The notes beneath the pieces are model-generated. The model did no database searches. It saw nothing but the letters and a program-made list of their open reading frames with translations, and was not told the origin of the DNA. Shown one piece after another: positions 16,437 to 25,441 of a stretch of DNA of 64,000 nt. Position numbers and translations under genes: made by a program. Source of the DNA: Paenibacillus sp. Marseille-Q4541. Lineage in GTDB: Bacteria; Bacillota; Bacilli; Paenibacillales; Paenibacillaceae. The first letter of the stretch is position 1, and every line of letters begins with the position of its first letter. The stretch lies in NCBI RefSeq assembly GCF_018310695.1, contig NZ_JAGXCY010000017.1, positions 1 through 64,000 of the forward strand, written 5' to 3'.

Positions 16437-18050
16437 ATGAAGATGTTCGACCCTTTATCCTATCCTTATACATCTCAGCGGAATGCAGTTTATGCAAAGA
16501 ACGGAATGGTGGCTACTTCACAGCCGCTTGCAGCACAAGCGGGGCTTGATATTTTAAAACGTGGGGGAAACGCCATTGATGCGGCTATTGCTACTGCTGC
16601 TTGTCTTACTGTGGTAGAACCTACATCCAACGGTATTGGCGGAGATGCTTTTGCCCTCGTATGGACTAAAGGAGAGCTGCATGGTTTGAATGCTAGTGGT
16701 CCGTCTCCACAGGGGATTTCGATTGAAGGCGTTCGAGAAAAAGGACATGACAAGATCCCGACCTATGGTTGGATTCCCGTCACTGTACCTGGTGCTCCTT
16801 CTGCCTGGAAGGCGCTGTCTGACCGTTTTGGCAAATTGCCTCTTACCGAAGTGCTTCAGCCAGCCATTGATTATGCAGAACAAGGTTATCCGGTCTCACC
16901 GACACTAGGATACTACTGGAATGTAGCCTATAAGAAGTTTAAGGAACAGTTATCGGGACCTGAATTTGAGGCATGGTTCGATACCTTTGCTCCAGAAGGC
17001 AGAGCGCCGAAAATCGGAGAGATCTGGAAGTCCCCGGGACATGCCAAGACGCTCCGCAGTATTGCAGAGTCAGGAGTGGAGTCCTTTTACCGCGGCGAGC
17101 TTGCGGATGCTATAGATGCAGCTTCCCGTGAGCAAGGTGGATTTCTGCGTAAAGAAGATCTCGCTGCGTATCAACCGGAATGGGTCGATCCGATTTCTGT
17201 CCATTACAAAGGATATGATGTGTGGGAAATCCCGCCGAATGGTCAAGGGTTGATTGCCTTACTCGCACTGAATATGCTCAAGGAAGATAACTTCAAAGCA
17301 CGGGATACGGTACATACACATCATGTGCAGATGGAAGCAATGAAGCTTGCTTTTACAGACGGACTGAAATATATTACCCAGTCAGGCCACATGACTGTGA
17401 ATGTAGAACAATTGCTATCTGATGAATATGCCAAAGAACGTAGAGCACTCATTGGTGAAGAAGCGCTGGAGCCTGAACCTGGAAATCCTGCACGCAGCGG
17501 AACGGTGTATCTGGCGACGGCGGATGGAGAAGGAAACATGGTTTCCTTTATCCAGAGTAACTATATGGGGTTTGGCTCTGGTGTTGTCATTCCGGGAACG
17601 GGAATCGGACTACAGAATCGCGGGCATTCCTTCTCGCTGGATGAATCACATGATAATAGACTTGTAGGTGGCAAAAAAACCTACCATACGATTATCCCTG
17701 GATTCATGACAAAAGATAATGAGGCGATAGGTCCGTTTGGAGTGATGGGTGGATTTATGCAGCCGCAAGGGCACATGCAAGTTGTCATGAATATGGTTGA
17801 TTTTGATCTGAATCCACAGTCCGCATTGGATGCGCCAAGGTGGCAGTGGACTTCAGGTAAGACGATTGAGGTGGAACCGAATTTCTCGGACCACATTGCA
17901 CAGAGTCTTGCGAGAAAAGGACATAACATCCAGCGGGCGAATAGTACAGGCGGTTTTGGACGTGGACAGATTATTATCCGGGACAAGGATAATGGTGTGC
18001 TCGTAGGGGGTACTGACTATCGGACCGATGGAGCGATTGCATCCTTTTAA
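16437..18050 (+). CDS. Cytoplasmic gamma-glutamyltransferase-family protein, YwrD-like
   Basis: Ntn-hydrolase of 537 aa that should self-cleave before T356 (in RSGTVYLATAD) into a large subunit of about 355 residues and a small subunit of about 182. The family block NGIGGDAF near 80 and GSGVVIPGTGIGLQNRG after the nucleophile are present. Unlike secreted GGTs it has no signal peptide, resembling Bacillus YwrD, so it should act in the cytoplasm. As the last gene of a peptide-import operon it may hydrolyse imported gamma-glutamyl peptides or glutathione. GGAGG before ATG 16437 fixes the start. The His after the nucleophile in classical GGT (TTH) is not conserved, so activity needs proof. Confidence 0.88.
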   Translation: MKMFDPLSYPYTSQRNAVYAKNGMVATSQPLAAQAGLDILKRGGNAIDAAIATAACLTVVEPTSNGIGGDAFALVWTKGELHGLNASGPSPQGISIEGVREKGHDKIPTYGWIPVTVPGAPSAWKALSDRFGKLPLTEVLQPAIDYAEQGYPVSPTLGYYWNVAYKKFKEQLSGPEFEAWFDTFAPEGRAPKIGEIWKSPGHAKTLRSIAESGVESFYRGELADAIDAASREQGGFLRKEDLAAYQPEWVDPISVHYKGYDVWEIPPNGQGLIALLALNMLKEDNFKARDTVHTHHVQMEAMKLAFTDGLKYITQSGHMTVNVEQLLSDEYAKERRALIGEEALEPEPGNPARSGTVYLATADGEGNMVSFIQSNYMGFGSGVVIPGTGIGLQNRGHSFSLDESHDNRLVGGKKTYHTIIPGFMTKDNEAIGPFGVMGGFMQPQGHMQVVMNMVDFDLNPQSALDAPRWQWTSGKTIEVEPNFSDHIAQSLARKGHNIQRANSTGGFGRGQIIIRDKDNGVLVGGTDYRTDGAIASF

Positions 18051-18134
18051 TTTACATTATTCTGACTATGTTATCTCATGAGGTTAGTAGTTAATATGAT
18101 GAAATGAACTTATATATAAGTAGTTAAATGAATA

Positions 18135-18176
18135 AAACCTTAATCGGTAGAATGTTTCATCCGGTTAAGGTTTTTT
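18135..18176 (+). terminator. Terminator of the peptide-transport operon
   Basis: AAACCTTAATCGG pairs with CCGGTTAAGGTTT (one wobble), followed by TTTTTT. Confidence 0.85.
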
Positions 18177-18212
18177 ATCTATATCTGCTCTTTCTATTCG
18201 AATTCCAAATGG

Positions 18213-18274
18213 TTGTAAACTGTCAGAATTCATGTAAAATGAACCAAGGGATTTATGAAAATCATTACATAAAT
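18213..18274 (+). promoter_or_regulatory. Candidate promoter and operator for the Bcr/CflA exporter
   Basis: -35 TTGTAA and -10 TAAAAT are 16 bp apart (18213-18240). Immediately downstream of the expected start point is the perfect dyad ATTTATG-N10-CATAAAT (18251-18274), a possible repressor site. No regulator gene is adjacent. Confidence 0.5.
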
Positions 18275-18332
18275 AGCTGTACTTTACGTTGTAAGCTCTA
18301 TTATTTATATCTATATAAAGGAGAGAACACCA

Positions 18333-19556
18333 ATGAAACAAGCTCAGGCGATCCAGGAAACACCGGATCGTGCGAAGCGGCTCTGGCTGGCATTTATACT
18401 CGGAACACTGTCGGCCTTCGGCCCATTCTCACTAGATATGTACCTGCCTGCACTCACCATACTGGCAGAAGATTTAAACACAACTGCGTCGTATGCTCAG
18501 CTCAGTCTTACGGCGTGTATGCTAGGACTTGCGATCGGTCAGCTCGTAGCAGGTCCCATTAGTGATGCAAGAGGAAGACGTGGACCGCTGCTGGTCGGAC
18601 TCGGATTATTTTCTGTATCTTCGGTGCTATGTTTCATAGCTCCTTCTATTGAAATGTTTGTAGTCATGCGATTTATTCAAGGGGCGGCAGGCGCAGCCGG
18701 AATTGTAATCTCAAGAGCGGTCGTTCGCGACTTGTATTCGGGCACAGAGCTTACCAAATTCTTTTCTTTGCTCATGCTCATTAACGGAGCGGCTCCGATC
18801 ATTGCACCTATTGCCGGCGGTCAGCTGCTCACGGTTACTTCTTGGCGAGGTGTATTCGTCGTTCTCACAGCTATTGGGGTGTTATCCCTCATTGGTGTAG
18901 TGCTTGGCCTTCCTGAGTCACTATCGAAAGATCGACGCACAGAAGGAGGGCTGCGCCAGACATTTAAAGCCTTTAGTGCGATTATGAGAGATCGGGTGTT
19001 TATGGGCTATGCGCTAGCCCAAGGTTTTGTAGGAGCAGCGATGTTTGCTTATATTGCAGGATCGCCTTTTGTACTTCAAAAGATCTATGAAGTTACTCCT
19101 CAAACCTATAGTTTGATTTTTGCCATGAATGGAGCAGGCATTATTATAGCTAGTCAATTTGCTGGAAGACTCGCTGGAAGAATTGGAGAATCGAGACTGT
19201 TAATTACGGGGCTATCCATTGCTGGTGTAGGCGGGGTCAGCCTGCTGCTAGCCATATTAGCAGACGCGCCGCTGGTTGGTATTTTGATTCCGCTCTTTCT
19301 GGTTGTATCCTGTGTCGGGATTGTAAACACCGCCTCTTTTGGACTTGCTATGCAAAATCAGAAAAATTCTGCGGGTAGTGCGTCAGCATTACTTGGCGTT
19401 CTTACCTTCCTATTCGGGGGACTGGTAGCCCCGCTCGTCGGACTCGGAGGCGAAGATACCGCTGTTCCGATGGGAATCGTTATTGCAGCTGCCGATGTGC
19501 TTGCTATTGTCGTCTATGTTCTGATGATCGGTTTGCGCTCACGAAAATCGTCTTGA
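18333..19556 (+). CDS. MFS multidrug exporter, Bcr/CflA family
   Basis: Twelve-segment major-facilitator drug:proton antiporter, 407 aa. The N-terminal pattern (LAFILGTLSAFGPFSLDMYLPALTILAEDL) is the Bcr/CflA signature, with the conserved Asp in the first membrane helix. The loop 2-3 motif is GPISDARGRRGPLL. It exports bicyclomycin, chloramphenicol or other small drugs in relatives; the substrate is unknown here. AAAGGAGAG precedes the ATG. It is monocistronic. Confidence 0.92.
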   Translation: MKQAQAIQETPDRAKRLWLAFILGTLSAFGPFSLDMYLPALTILAEDLNTTASYAQLSLTACMLGLAIGQLVAGPISDARGRRGPLLVGLGLFSVSSVLCFIAPSIEMFVVMRFIQGAAGAAGIVISRAVVRDLYSGTELTKFFSLLMLINGAAPIIAPIAGGQLLTVTSWRGVFVVLTAIGVLSLIGVVLGLPESLSKDRRTEGGLRQTFKAFSAIMRDRVFMGYALAQGFVGAAMFAYIAGSPFVLQKIYEVTPQTYSLIFAMNGAGIIIASQFAGRLAGRIGESRLLITGLSIAGVGGVSLLLAILADAPLVGILIPLFLVVSCVGIVNTASFGLAMQNQKNSAGSASALLGVLTFLFGGLVAPLVGLGGEDTAVPMGIVIAAADVLAIVVYVLMIGLRSRKSS

Positions 19557-19580
19557 TGATGATCTTCGTATGGAATGGGA

Positions 19581-19613
19581 AGAAGAGAGGATTTAGATCC
19601 TCTCTTCTTTTTT
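19581..19613 (+). terminator. Terminator after the Bcr/CflA exporter
   Basis: GAAGAGAGGAT pairs with ATCCTCTCTTC, followed by TTTTTT. The rest of the gap up to 19906 is AT-rich. It holds an 8-bp dyad ATATTTAT-N10-ATAAATAT (19640-19665) and a direct repeat of ATGGGTCA near 19708-19728, neither of which I can assign. Confidence 0.85.
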
Positions 19614-19906
19614 AGGTTATCTGAGGATTGGAATGGGAAATATTTATACTATGTAAAATAAATATAGGTTCGACAGACACGTGGTTAAAAGGTATAGAAT
19701 ATAGAATGGGTCAATGACATGGGTCATTATATATTGAGATATTTGAAGTGAAGTTTGTTTTTTGTTCAAAATTTATCCTTTATATGATGTTTTTAATGGA
19801 ACGTATGACCCGACTGGGCTATTCTCCTGTTCTACGAGTATGCGTTATGCTGAGTCGTAAGTTGATACCAATAATCTAGAAGAGAGAGAAAGGATCGATA
19901 ATAAAA

Positions 19907-20512
19907 ATGATGAAAAAAGGAATTCTTACCCTGGTTCTGTTTCTAATGCTGATGCCAGGCGCCGCTTTTGCACATACCGGACTTGAGAACGCTACCCCTG
20001 GAGACGGTGAGACGGTTACTACGGCTGTAAACGAACTGGTGCTTCAATTTGAAACAGCGATTGAACCGCTTAGCGAAGTTAAAGTTGTGAATGAGCAAGG
20101 TAATGAAGTTGAACTTGCCGATATAGAGATCAATAAAGATACGCTTACAGGAAAACTGAACGAACCGCTTCCGAATGGTAAATATACAGTGAACTGGACA
20201 ATCGTTGGAGAAGACGGGCATACGATTAGTAATAAATATGCTTTTACTGTGAATGTGCCGGAAGCTCCTGCTGAGACGGAACAGCCGAATGATACAGCAA
20301 CAGAAGAAGGAAGCACAGATGGCGATACTCCTGTAACGAATGAAGATACGACAGGACAAGCAAACAACGATAATACAGCTGCTCCTAAAGATGATGTTAC
20401 ACCTGTACAAGAAGCGAACAATACAGGAAACACGGGGATTTGGATTGCTCTTGTTGTTGTCGTGATTGTTGCGGGAGCTTATGTGGTAGTACGCCGTAAA
20501 GGGAAGAAATAA
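19907..20512 (+). CDS. copC: Membrane-anchored CopC-domain copper protein
   Basis: Extracytoplasmic copper-binding protein of 201 aa. The signal peptide (1-22) ends AFA, so the mature protein begins with His, the N-terminal Cu(II) ligand of CopC. The other ligand pair lies in VGEDGHTIS (Asp, His). A Thr/Glu/Asp-rich linker (about 122-172) is followed by one membrane segment (NTGIWIALVVVVIVAGAYVVV) and a basic tail. The copD gene begins 2 bp later. In Bacillus YcnJ the two domains are one protein; here they are separate. The role is probably copper import or handling. Confidence 0.9.
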   Translation: MMKKGILTLVLFLMLMPGAAFAHTGLENATPGDGETVTTAVNELVLQFETAIEPLSEVKVVNEQGNEVELADIEINKDTLTGKLNEPLPNGKYTVNWTIVGEDGHTISNKYAFTVNVPEAPAETEQPNDTATEEGSTDGDTPVTNEDTTGQANNDNTAAPKDDVTPVQEANNTGNTGIWIALVVVVIVAGAYVVVRRKGKK

Positions 20513-20514
20513 AA

Positions 20515-21594
20515 ATGGGTTTTCTTAGCGAAGGCCTGCTCTATATCTGTTACGCTTTCCTAATGGGAACATTGATTGTGCAGCTTGTTCCTGCTACTGC
20601 CAAGCCGAACCTTCGTATCCCTCGTCAGGCTGTCCTATGGAGTATTGTAGGCACAATGTTGCTGGCATTTGCGCCCTTGCTGCAAATCATTATGCGTTTT
20701 GGTCCAGGAATAGGGTACGGAAAGGCCATATCTACAGTACTCTTCTCTTTTAAAGAAGGAAAAGCGTACCTGCTTGTATTCGGACTTTGCTTATTGTTGC
20801 TGCTGACATTTTTGCTCGTTAAAAATGCACTGCAGGATAAGAAGATATTGTATCCGTCTTTACTGATTGTCCTTTGTATTATAGGAACCTTCGGATATGT
20901 AAGTCATGTAGGTGCGATCGGAGGAATCGGGGGAGCTGTAATTCAATTCACCCATATGTTAGCTATGGCAGTATGGACCGGAATTCTTTTTTCAGTCGCA
21001 TGGTTTACGGCGGAAGCTCGCCACTGGGAGCGTTTCTTGAAATGGTTTACGCCTGTATCGATCGCATGTGTCGTACTGATTCTGGTATCAGGACTCCTCA
21101 CGATGACTTATACGGTACCTGAATATATTAACTCTTGGATATTGCCGTATGGGCAGGCGTTATTAATGAAGCATTTGTTGTTTGTTCCGATTATTATCTT
21201 TGGTTTTTGCAATGGGTTTTTGATTCGGAGTAAAATGGAGCTGAAACAAGGCTTTGCTGTAATTCCTTGGCTTAAAGCAGAAACTATCCTCATTCTGTTT
21301 GTGTTTCTGTTCACGGCCTTGATGTCTCAGGAAGCACCACCTCATGCTGTAGCTGAAACACTTCAATATAATGACCCTTCGGCGGTTTTCATGGCGCTTC
21401 ATCCCGAAGCTAGTGTTCCGTTGCAGTGGCAATTTTCGTTCCCGGCAGCTGCCCTTACTGTACTTGCATTGATTGTGCTTGCGGGAATGGTTTACTCTTT
21501 TGTTAATAGGAGAAGTAGACCTGGAATGACGCTGCTTATTGGATTTGTTTTTGTGATCACGGCATATGGAGCTCTTATGTTAAGCGTGCAATAA
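20515..21594 (+). CDS. copD: CopD-family copper transport membrane protein
   Basis: Polytopic protein of 359 aa with about eight to nine membrane segments and a CopD domain. Conserved His residues lie in membrane segments (SHVGAIGGIG, FTHMLAMAVWTG, MKHLLFVPIII). It is encoded 2 bp downstream of copC and presumably receives Cu from it. The YcnI gene that often accompanies this pair in Bacillus is not present here. A terminator follows. Confidence 0.9.
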   Translation: MGFLSEGLLYICYAFLMGTLIVQLVPATAKPNLRIPRQAVLWSIVGTMLLAFAPLLQIIMRFGPGIGYGKAISTVLFSFKEGKAYLLVFGLCLLLLLTFLLVKNALQDKKILYPSLLIVLCIIGTFGYVSHVGAIGGIGGAVIQFTHMLAMAVWTGILFSVAWFTAEARHWERFLKWFTPVSIACVVLILVSGLLTMTYTVPEYINSWILPYGQALLMKHLLFVPIIIFGFCNGFLIRSKMELKQGFAVIPWLKAETILILFVFLFTALMSQEAPPHAVAETLQYNDPSAVFMALHPEASVPLQWQFSFPAAALTVLALIVLAGMVYSFVNRRSRPGMTLLIGFVFVITAYGALMLSVQ

Positions 21595-21626
21595 GCGTTG
21601 ATGGATAAGAACTCGCTGTAATAGGA

Positions 21627-21666
21627 TACCGCCTTTATCAATGTTGATGAAGGTGGTGTTTTTTAT
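21627..21666 (+). terminator. Terminator after copCD
   Basis: ACCGCCTTTATCAA pairs with TTGATGAAGGTGGT (two wobbles), followed by a T-rich run. Confidence 0.8.
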
Positions 21667-21755
21667 TTTTATACAACATTTCATTCACTGCCGATTAGCG
21701 ATATGAAGGGGATTCTTTTATTTACAAATAGAAAGGAGCATATATAATTAAGCGT

Positions 21756-22067
21756 ATGGAACCTATTACAATTCATAAAGTGTTGTCTAATGAGACAAGG
21801 CGGGATATTCTTGAATGGCTCAAAAATCCGGAAGAACATTTCGGAGACCTATATCATACGCCCCCAAACGGCAATCGGGCTAAAGGGGTATGTGTGGGTG
21901 ATATTCAGGCAAAGGCAGGGCTTGCACAATCCGTTATTTCAAATTATTTGCTAACGATGCAAAAGGCCGGTCTACTCTCGTCGGAACGTGTTGGTCAGTG
22001 GACATATTACAGACGGAACGAAGATGTGATTCAGCAATTTTGTGATGACCTCAAAAAAAATCTATAG
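21756..22067 (+). CDS. ArsR-like winged-helix regulator
   Basis: A 103-aa regulator. The N-terminal IHKVLSNETRRDILEWLKNPEEHF and the helix-turn-helix (VGDIQAKAGLAQSVISNYLLTMQKAGLLSSERVGQWTYYRR) are ArsR/SmtB-like. No clear metal-binding Cys/His cluster is seen; single Cys residues occur near 48 and 96. The only ribosome-binding site (AAAGGAG) is 17 nt from the ATG, which is too far. An ATT codon at 21747 or ATA at 21744 would be better placed. The target is unknown. The gene is in the same orientation as copCD but separated by a terminator. Confidence 0.82.
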   Translation: MEPITIHKVLSNETRRDILEWLKNPEEHFGDLYHTPPNGNRAKGVCVGDIQAKAGLAQSVISNYLLTMQKAGLLSSERVGQWTYYRRNEDVIQQFCDDLKKNL

Positions 22068-22208
22068 AGAAAGGAGGCTTTTTTTCATCATAATCATCTA
22101 GATTTTTAGATATAGAGATATGTAACCCACGCTAAAAACCCCTCCTATTCATTTATGATACAATGACAAAAAAGATAAAAAGAGCATGAGCATGAGGAGT
22201 GATTCGAT

Positions 22209-23192
22209 TTGGTACGCTTCGGTATTATCGGAACCAATAAAATTACAGAGCAGTTTCTGGAAGCAGCGGGTACGCTAGCTGATTTCAAGTTGACTGCAGT
22301 TTATTCCCGGACAGAGAATCGAGCTAAAGAGTTTGCCGCAAAACACGGCGCTGAACATATTTATACGAATCTTGAGCTAATGGCTGCAAGTGAAGAGATC
22401 GACGCGGTATACATTGCAAGTCCAAATTCGTTACACAGCGAACAAGCAGTGCTGATGATGAATCATGGCAAACATGTACTTTGTGAGAAGCCGATTGCTT
22501 CGAACAGTAAGCAACTTCAGCACATGCTTGATGCAGCTGCTGCGAATAAAGTCGTGCTTATGGAAGCAATGAAATCTACGCTTCTCCCCGGTTTTGCTGC
22601 TATTCAGGATCAACTGCCTAAGCTGGGTACAGTTCGTAAATTTATGGTGAACTACTGCCAGTACTCATCACGTTATGATGCTTATAAAGAAGGCAATGTA
22701 CAGAACGCATTTAAACCTGAATTCTCCAATGGGTCTCTCATGGATATTGGAATCTACTGCATTTATCCGATGGTTGTTCTATTTGGTCAACCGGAGAACA
22801 TTAAGGCCACAAGCGTGATGCTGGATTCGGGTGTGGATGGAGAAGGAAGTATTGTCCTCCAGTATAAAGAGATGGAAGGAGTTATTACATACTCCAAAAT
22901 TACGAACTCCTATTTGCCATCTGAAATCCAAGGTGAAGCAGGAAGTATGGTTATTGATCATATTAATGTGCCTGGAAAAGTGCAGATTCATTATCGTCAA
23001 GGTGAAACAGAGACAATCTCCGAAGCGTTTGATGGTCCTACCATGCAGTACGAGGCAGCGGAATTTATCCGTCTTGTGCAAAACGGGGAACTAGAATCAC
23101 CTGTGAATTCTCATCATCATTCCAGTGTGACCATGGCCATTATGGATACGGTTCGTAGACAGATTGGGCTCGTTTATCCGGCCGATCGGTAA
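22209..23192 (+). CDS. Gfo/Idh/MocA-family oxidoreductase
   Basis: NAD(P)-dependent sugar-type dehydrogenase of 327 aa. The N-terminal Rossmann motif is FGIIGTNKITEQF, and CEKPIASN carries the conserved catalytic Lys of the EKP motif. The C-terminal domain is the alpha/beta GFO_IDH_MocA fold, with DIGIYCIYP supplying the conserved Asp. The start is TTG with GAGGAG 9 nt upstream. It is a single gene with no sugar transporter nearby, so the substrate is unassigned. Confidence 0.9.
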   Translation: MVRFGIIGTNKITEQFLEAAGTLADFKLTAVYSRTENRAKEFAAKHGAEHIYTNLELMAASEEIDAVYIASPNSLHSEQAVLMMNHGKHVLCEKPIASNSKQLQHMLDAAAANKVVLMEAMKSTLLPGFAAIQDQLPKLGTVRKFMVNYCQYSSRYDAYKEGNVQNAFKPEFSNGSLMDIGIYCIYPMVVLFGQPENIKATSVMLDSGVDGEGSIVLQYKEMEGVITYSKITNSYLPSEIQGEAGSMVIDHINVPGKVQIHYRQGETETISEAFDGPTMQYEAAEFIRLVQNGELESPVNSHHHSSVTMAIMDTVRRQIGLVYPADR

Positions 23193-23219
23193 AGTATTGG
23201 TATAGTAGACAAAAAGATA

Positions 23220-23254
23220 CCCGGTACGCTAGATTCGAGGCGGCCGGGTTATTT
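23220..23254 (+). terminator. Possible terminator after the MocA-type gene
   Basis: ACCCGG and CCGGGT arms enclose a long loop, with only a broken T-run after it. This is a weak call. Confidence 0.4.
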
Positions 23255-23277
23255 GTATGCTTTTTTCATAAATGAAA

Positions 23278-23763
23278 TCAGCTCACTGCATTAATGTTGT
23301 TGTCGAGCAGAAGGGAAGCTTCTTCTGGGGAGATATTTCTTGCTGTAATAAGCTCGCTAATAACGAGTTTGCGTGCATTATTCAGCATGTTTTTGTCAGT
23401 CCATCCAAGAGATTTTCTTGTATTCAGATGGGTTAGGTCCCGAATGACCTGTATTTCCATACAGAGCTCGCCTGTTTTTAGCTTTTGCAGCAGACCTTGC
23501 TGCCTTGCGGTTGGATTGGAGGGTAGATCTACGCATTGTTCACGAAAAACGGAGCGTGCGCTTTCCAGCATTTCTTCATCAGCAATATTTCTGATTCCGA
23601 GAACTTCGGCATTATGAATAGGGAATGAAACCTCCATTACTGGATGTTTGATGGTTACCTGGTAGTACCACTTTTTCTCCCCGAGAAATTCCTTCTCTTC
23701 CATAGCTTCAATATAACCCGCACCATACATTGGATAGAAAATATAATCGCCTACCTGAAACAT
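23278..23763 (-). CDS. CarD/CdnL-family transcription regulator
   Basis: RNA-polymerase-binding regulator of 161 aa. The N-terminal CarD_TRCF Tudor-like domain (MFQVGDYIFYPMYGAGYIEAMEEKEF) would contact the RNA polymerase beta subunit. The C-terminal helical domain (about 85-155) would contact promoter DNA. Such proteins stabilise open complexes. AAAGGGAG precedes the ATG. It is monocistronic and lies downstream of the ammonium-transporter gene. Confidence 0.88.
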   Translation of the reverse strand: MFQVGDYIFYPMYGAGYIEAMEEKEFLGEKKWYYQVTIKHPVMEVSFPIHNAEVLGIRNIADEEMLESARSVFREQCVDLPSNPTARQQGLLQKLKTGELCMEIQVIRDLTHLNTRKSLGWTDKNMLNNARKLVISELITARNISPEEASLLLDNNINAVS

Positions 23764-23884
23764 TGATAAGACTCCCTTTCCTAAAAGACCCTGAAATAAA
23801 AAAACGTAATGAGTATTTGCGGCGAGTGTACCTTTATTATAACATATGTTGAATTTAGCCTATTTTCAGGAGAAGTGACGGCAC

Positions 23885-23933
23885 AAAAAAAGAACCTAAC
23901 GAACGGTATAGCGACCGTCATCAGGTTCTTTTG
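23885..23933 (-). terminator. Terminator of amtB
   Basis: AAGAACCT pairs with AGGTTCTT, and an inner GACGGTC/GACCGTT-like stem extends it. On the minus strand it is followed by seven Ts. Confidence 0.85.
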
Positions 23934-23947
23934 AATAACTATATGAA

Positions 23948-25231
23948 CTACATAGTAGCGTTGGATTTATTGTTCTCCGCAGAGAGTTGTTCTGGATATC
24001 CATAAGTTCCGTGCTCACTCATATCAAGACCAACCAATTCTTCCTCTTCTGATACACGAATACCGATCGTTTTCTTCATGACCCACAGAATAGCGAACGA
24101 TACAGCGAAAGCGTAGAGTGCACAAGCAACGACACCCAATGCCTGAACACCCAGCTGACCGAAGCCGCCGCCATAGAATAGCCCCGGGTTACCCACCCCA
24201 AGTTTTTCTACCAGTTCAGGTGTAGCGAAGAAACCAGTGGAGAGTGTTCCCCAGATTCCTGCGGTACCGTGAGCGGATAGAGCTGCAATGGGATCGTCGA
24301 TTCTCAACTTCTCGAAGAAACGGATACTGAAGAATACGAGGATACCTGCAATAAGACCGATGACGATCGCTGCCCAGGAATCTACATAAGCACAAGATGC
24401 TGTAATCGCAACGAGACCGGCAAGCGCACCATTCAACATCATGCCCACATCAGCTTTACCCATAACTGCCCAAGCAACAAGGAGAGCAGCAACTGCGCCT
24501 GCAGCTGCACCAAGCTGTGTATTGATGGCAACAAATCCGAAGAAACTTCCATCTTCTACGGTCAGTGTACTACCAGCGTTAAATCCGAACCAGCCTACCC
24601 ACAAGATCATTACACCGAGGGTCGTAAAGACTTGGTTATGACCTGGCATATTGTTAGGTTTACCTTCTTTATTATATTTACCGATACGAGGTTTCAACAA
24701 AATAGTAGCAGCCAAAGCTGCACAAGCCCCTGTTAAGTGAACTACGGTAGATCCTGCAAAGTCTTGGTCACCATGTTCAGCGAGCCAACCTCCGCCCCAG
24801 ATCCAATGTGCAATGACCGGATATACGAGGACTGAGAAGAGTACAGCGAAGATCAGATACGCGGAAAGTTTCGCTCTTTCAGCAAAACCGCCCCACGCGA
24901 TGGACATAGATACCGCAGCAAAAGCCAGTTGAAAGATAAACATGACGCTTGGCGCTATCGTATCATCTGCTGAAGAACCTGTTACATTAAATGCGAAGTA
25001 ATCGCCCCAACCAATAACTGCATTGCCTTGACCACCAAAGATAAGTGCATAACCGACTGCCCAGAATACGATGGATACAATCCCAACGGTGAAAATCGTC
25101 TTACCTGCTACGTGTCCGGCATTCTTCATTCGGGTCGATCCTGCTTCAAGCAAAATAAATCCGCCTTGCATGAACAATACCAAAATGGCCCCCAGCATTA
25201 CCCAAATACTGTTTATTCCGATGACTTCCAT
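23948..25231 (-). CDS. amtB: Ammonium transporter, Amt family
   Basis: Polytopic ammonium channel of 427 aa with about 11 membrane helices. Family blocks include MQGGFILLEAG, the first conserved pore His in GSTVVHLTGA, and SAHGTAGIWG carrying the second His. ATG 25231 has AGGAG 8 nt upstream; an in-frame GTG three codons earlier overlaps the ribosome-binding site. No glnK (PII) gene is adjacent, unlike many amtB operons. The promoter carries a GlnR/TnrA box, so expression should respond to nitrogen status. Confidence 0.95.
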   Translation of the reverse strand: MEVIGINSIWVMLGAILVLFMQGGFILLEAGSTRMKNAGHVAGKTIFTVGIVSIVFWAVGYALIFGGQGNAVIGWGDYFAFNVTGSSADDTIAPSVMFIFQLAFAAVSMSIAWGGFAERAKLSAYLIFAVLFSVLVYPVIAHWIWGGGWLAEHGDQDFAGSTVVHLTGACAALAATILLKPRIGKYNKEGKPNNMPGHNQVFTTLGVMILWVGWFGFNAGSTLTVEDGSFFGFVAINTQLGAAAGAVAALLVAWAVMGKADVGMMLNGALAGLVAITASCAYVDSWAAIVIGLIAGILVFFSIRFFEKLRIDDPIAALSAHGTAGIWGTLSTGFFATPELVEKLGVGNPGLFYGGGFGQLGVQALGVVACALYAFAVSFAILWVMKKTIGIRVSEEEELVGLDMSEHGTYGYPEQLSAENNKSNATM

Positions 25232-25441
25232 CTGAACCACTCCTCATGTGTATAAAATGCCTTGCATGATCCTGCTGACTTTTTCATATCCGTTACTCTT
25301 ACCTTAACTGTTGCAAATCACAATCATCTTCATTGAATGAATTCAAATCGTAAGATGTTGATCTGCCATCTGAAAAAAAGGTTTGCTGAATCCGCATAAT
25401 CCTCAGAAAGGTTAAGGTTCCTGTTTAAAGGCTCTGACCGT

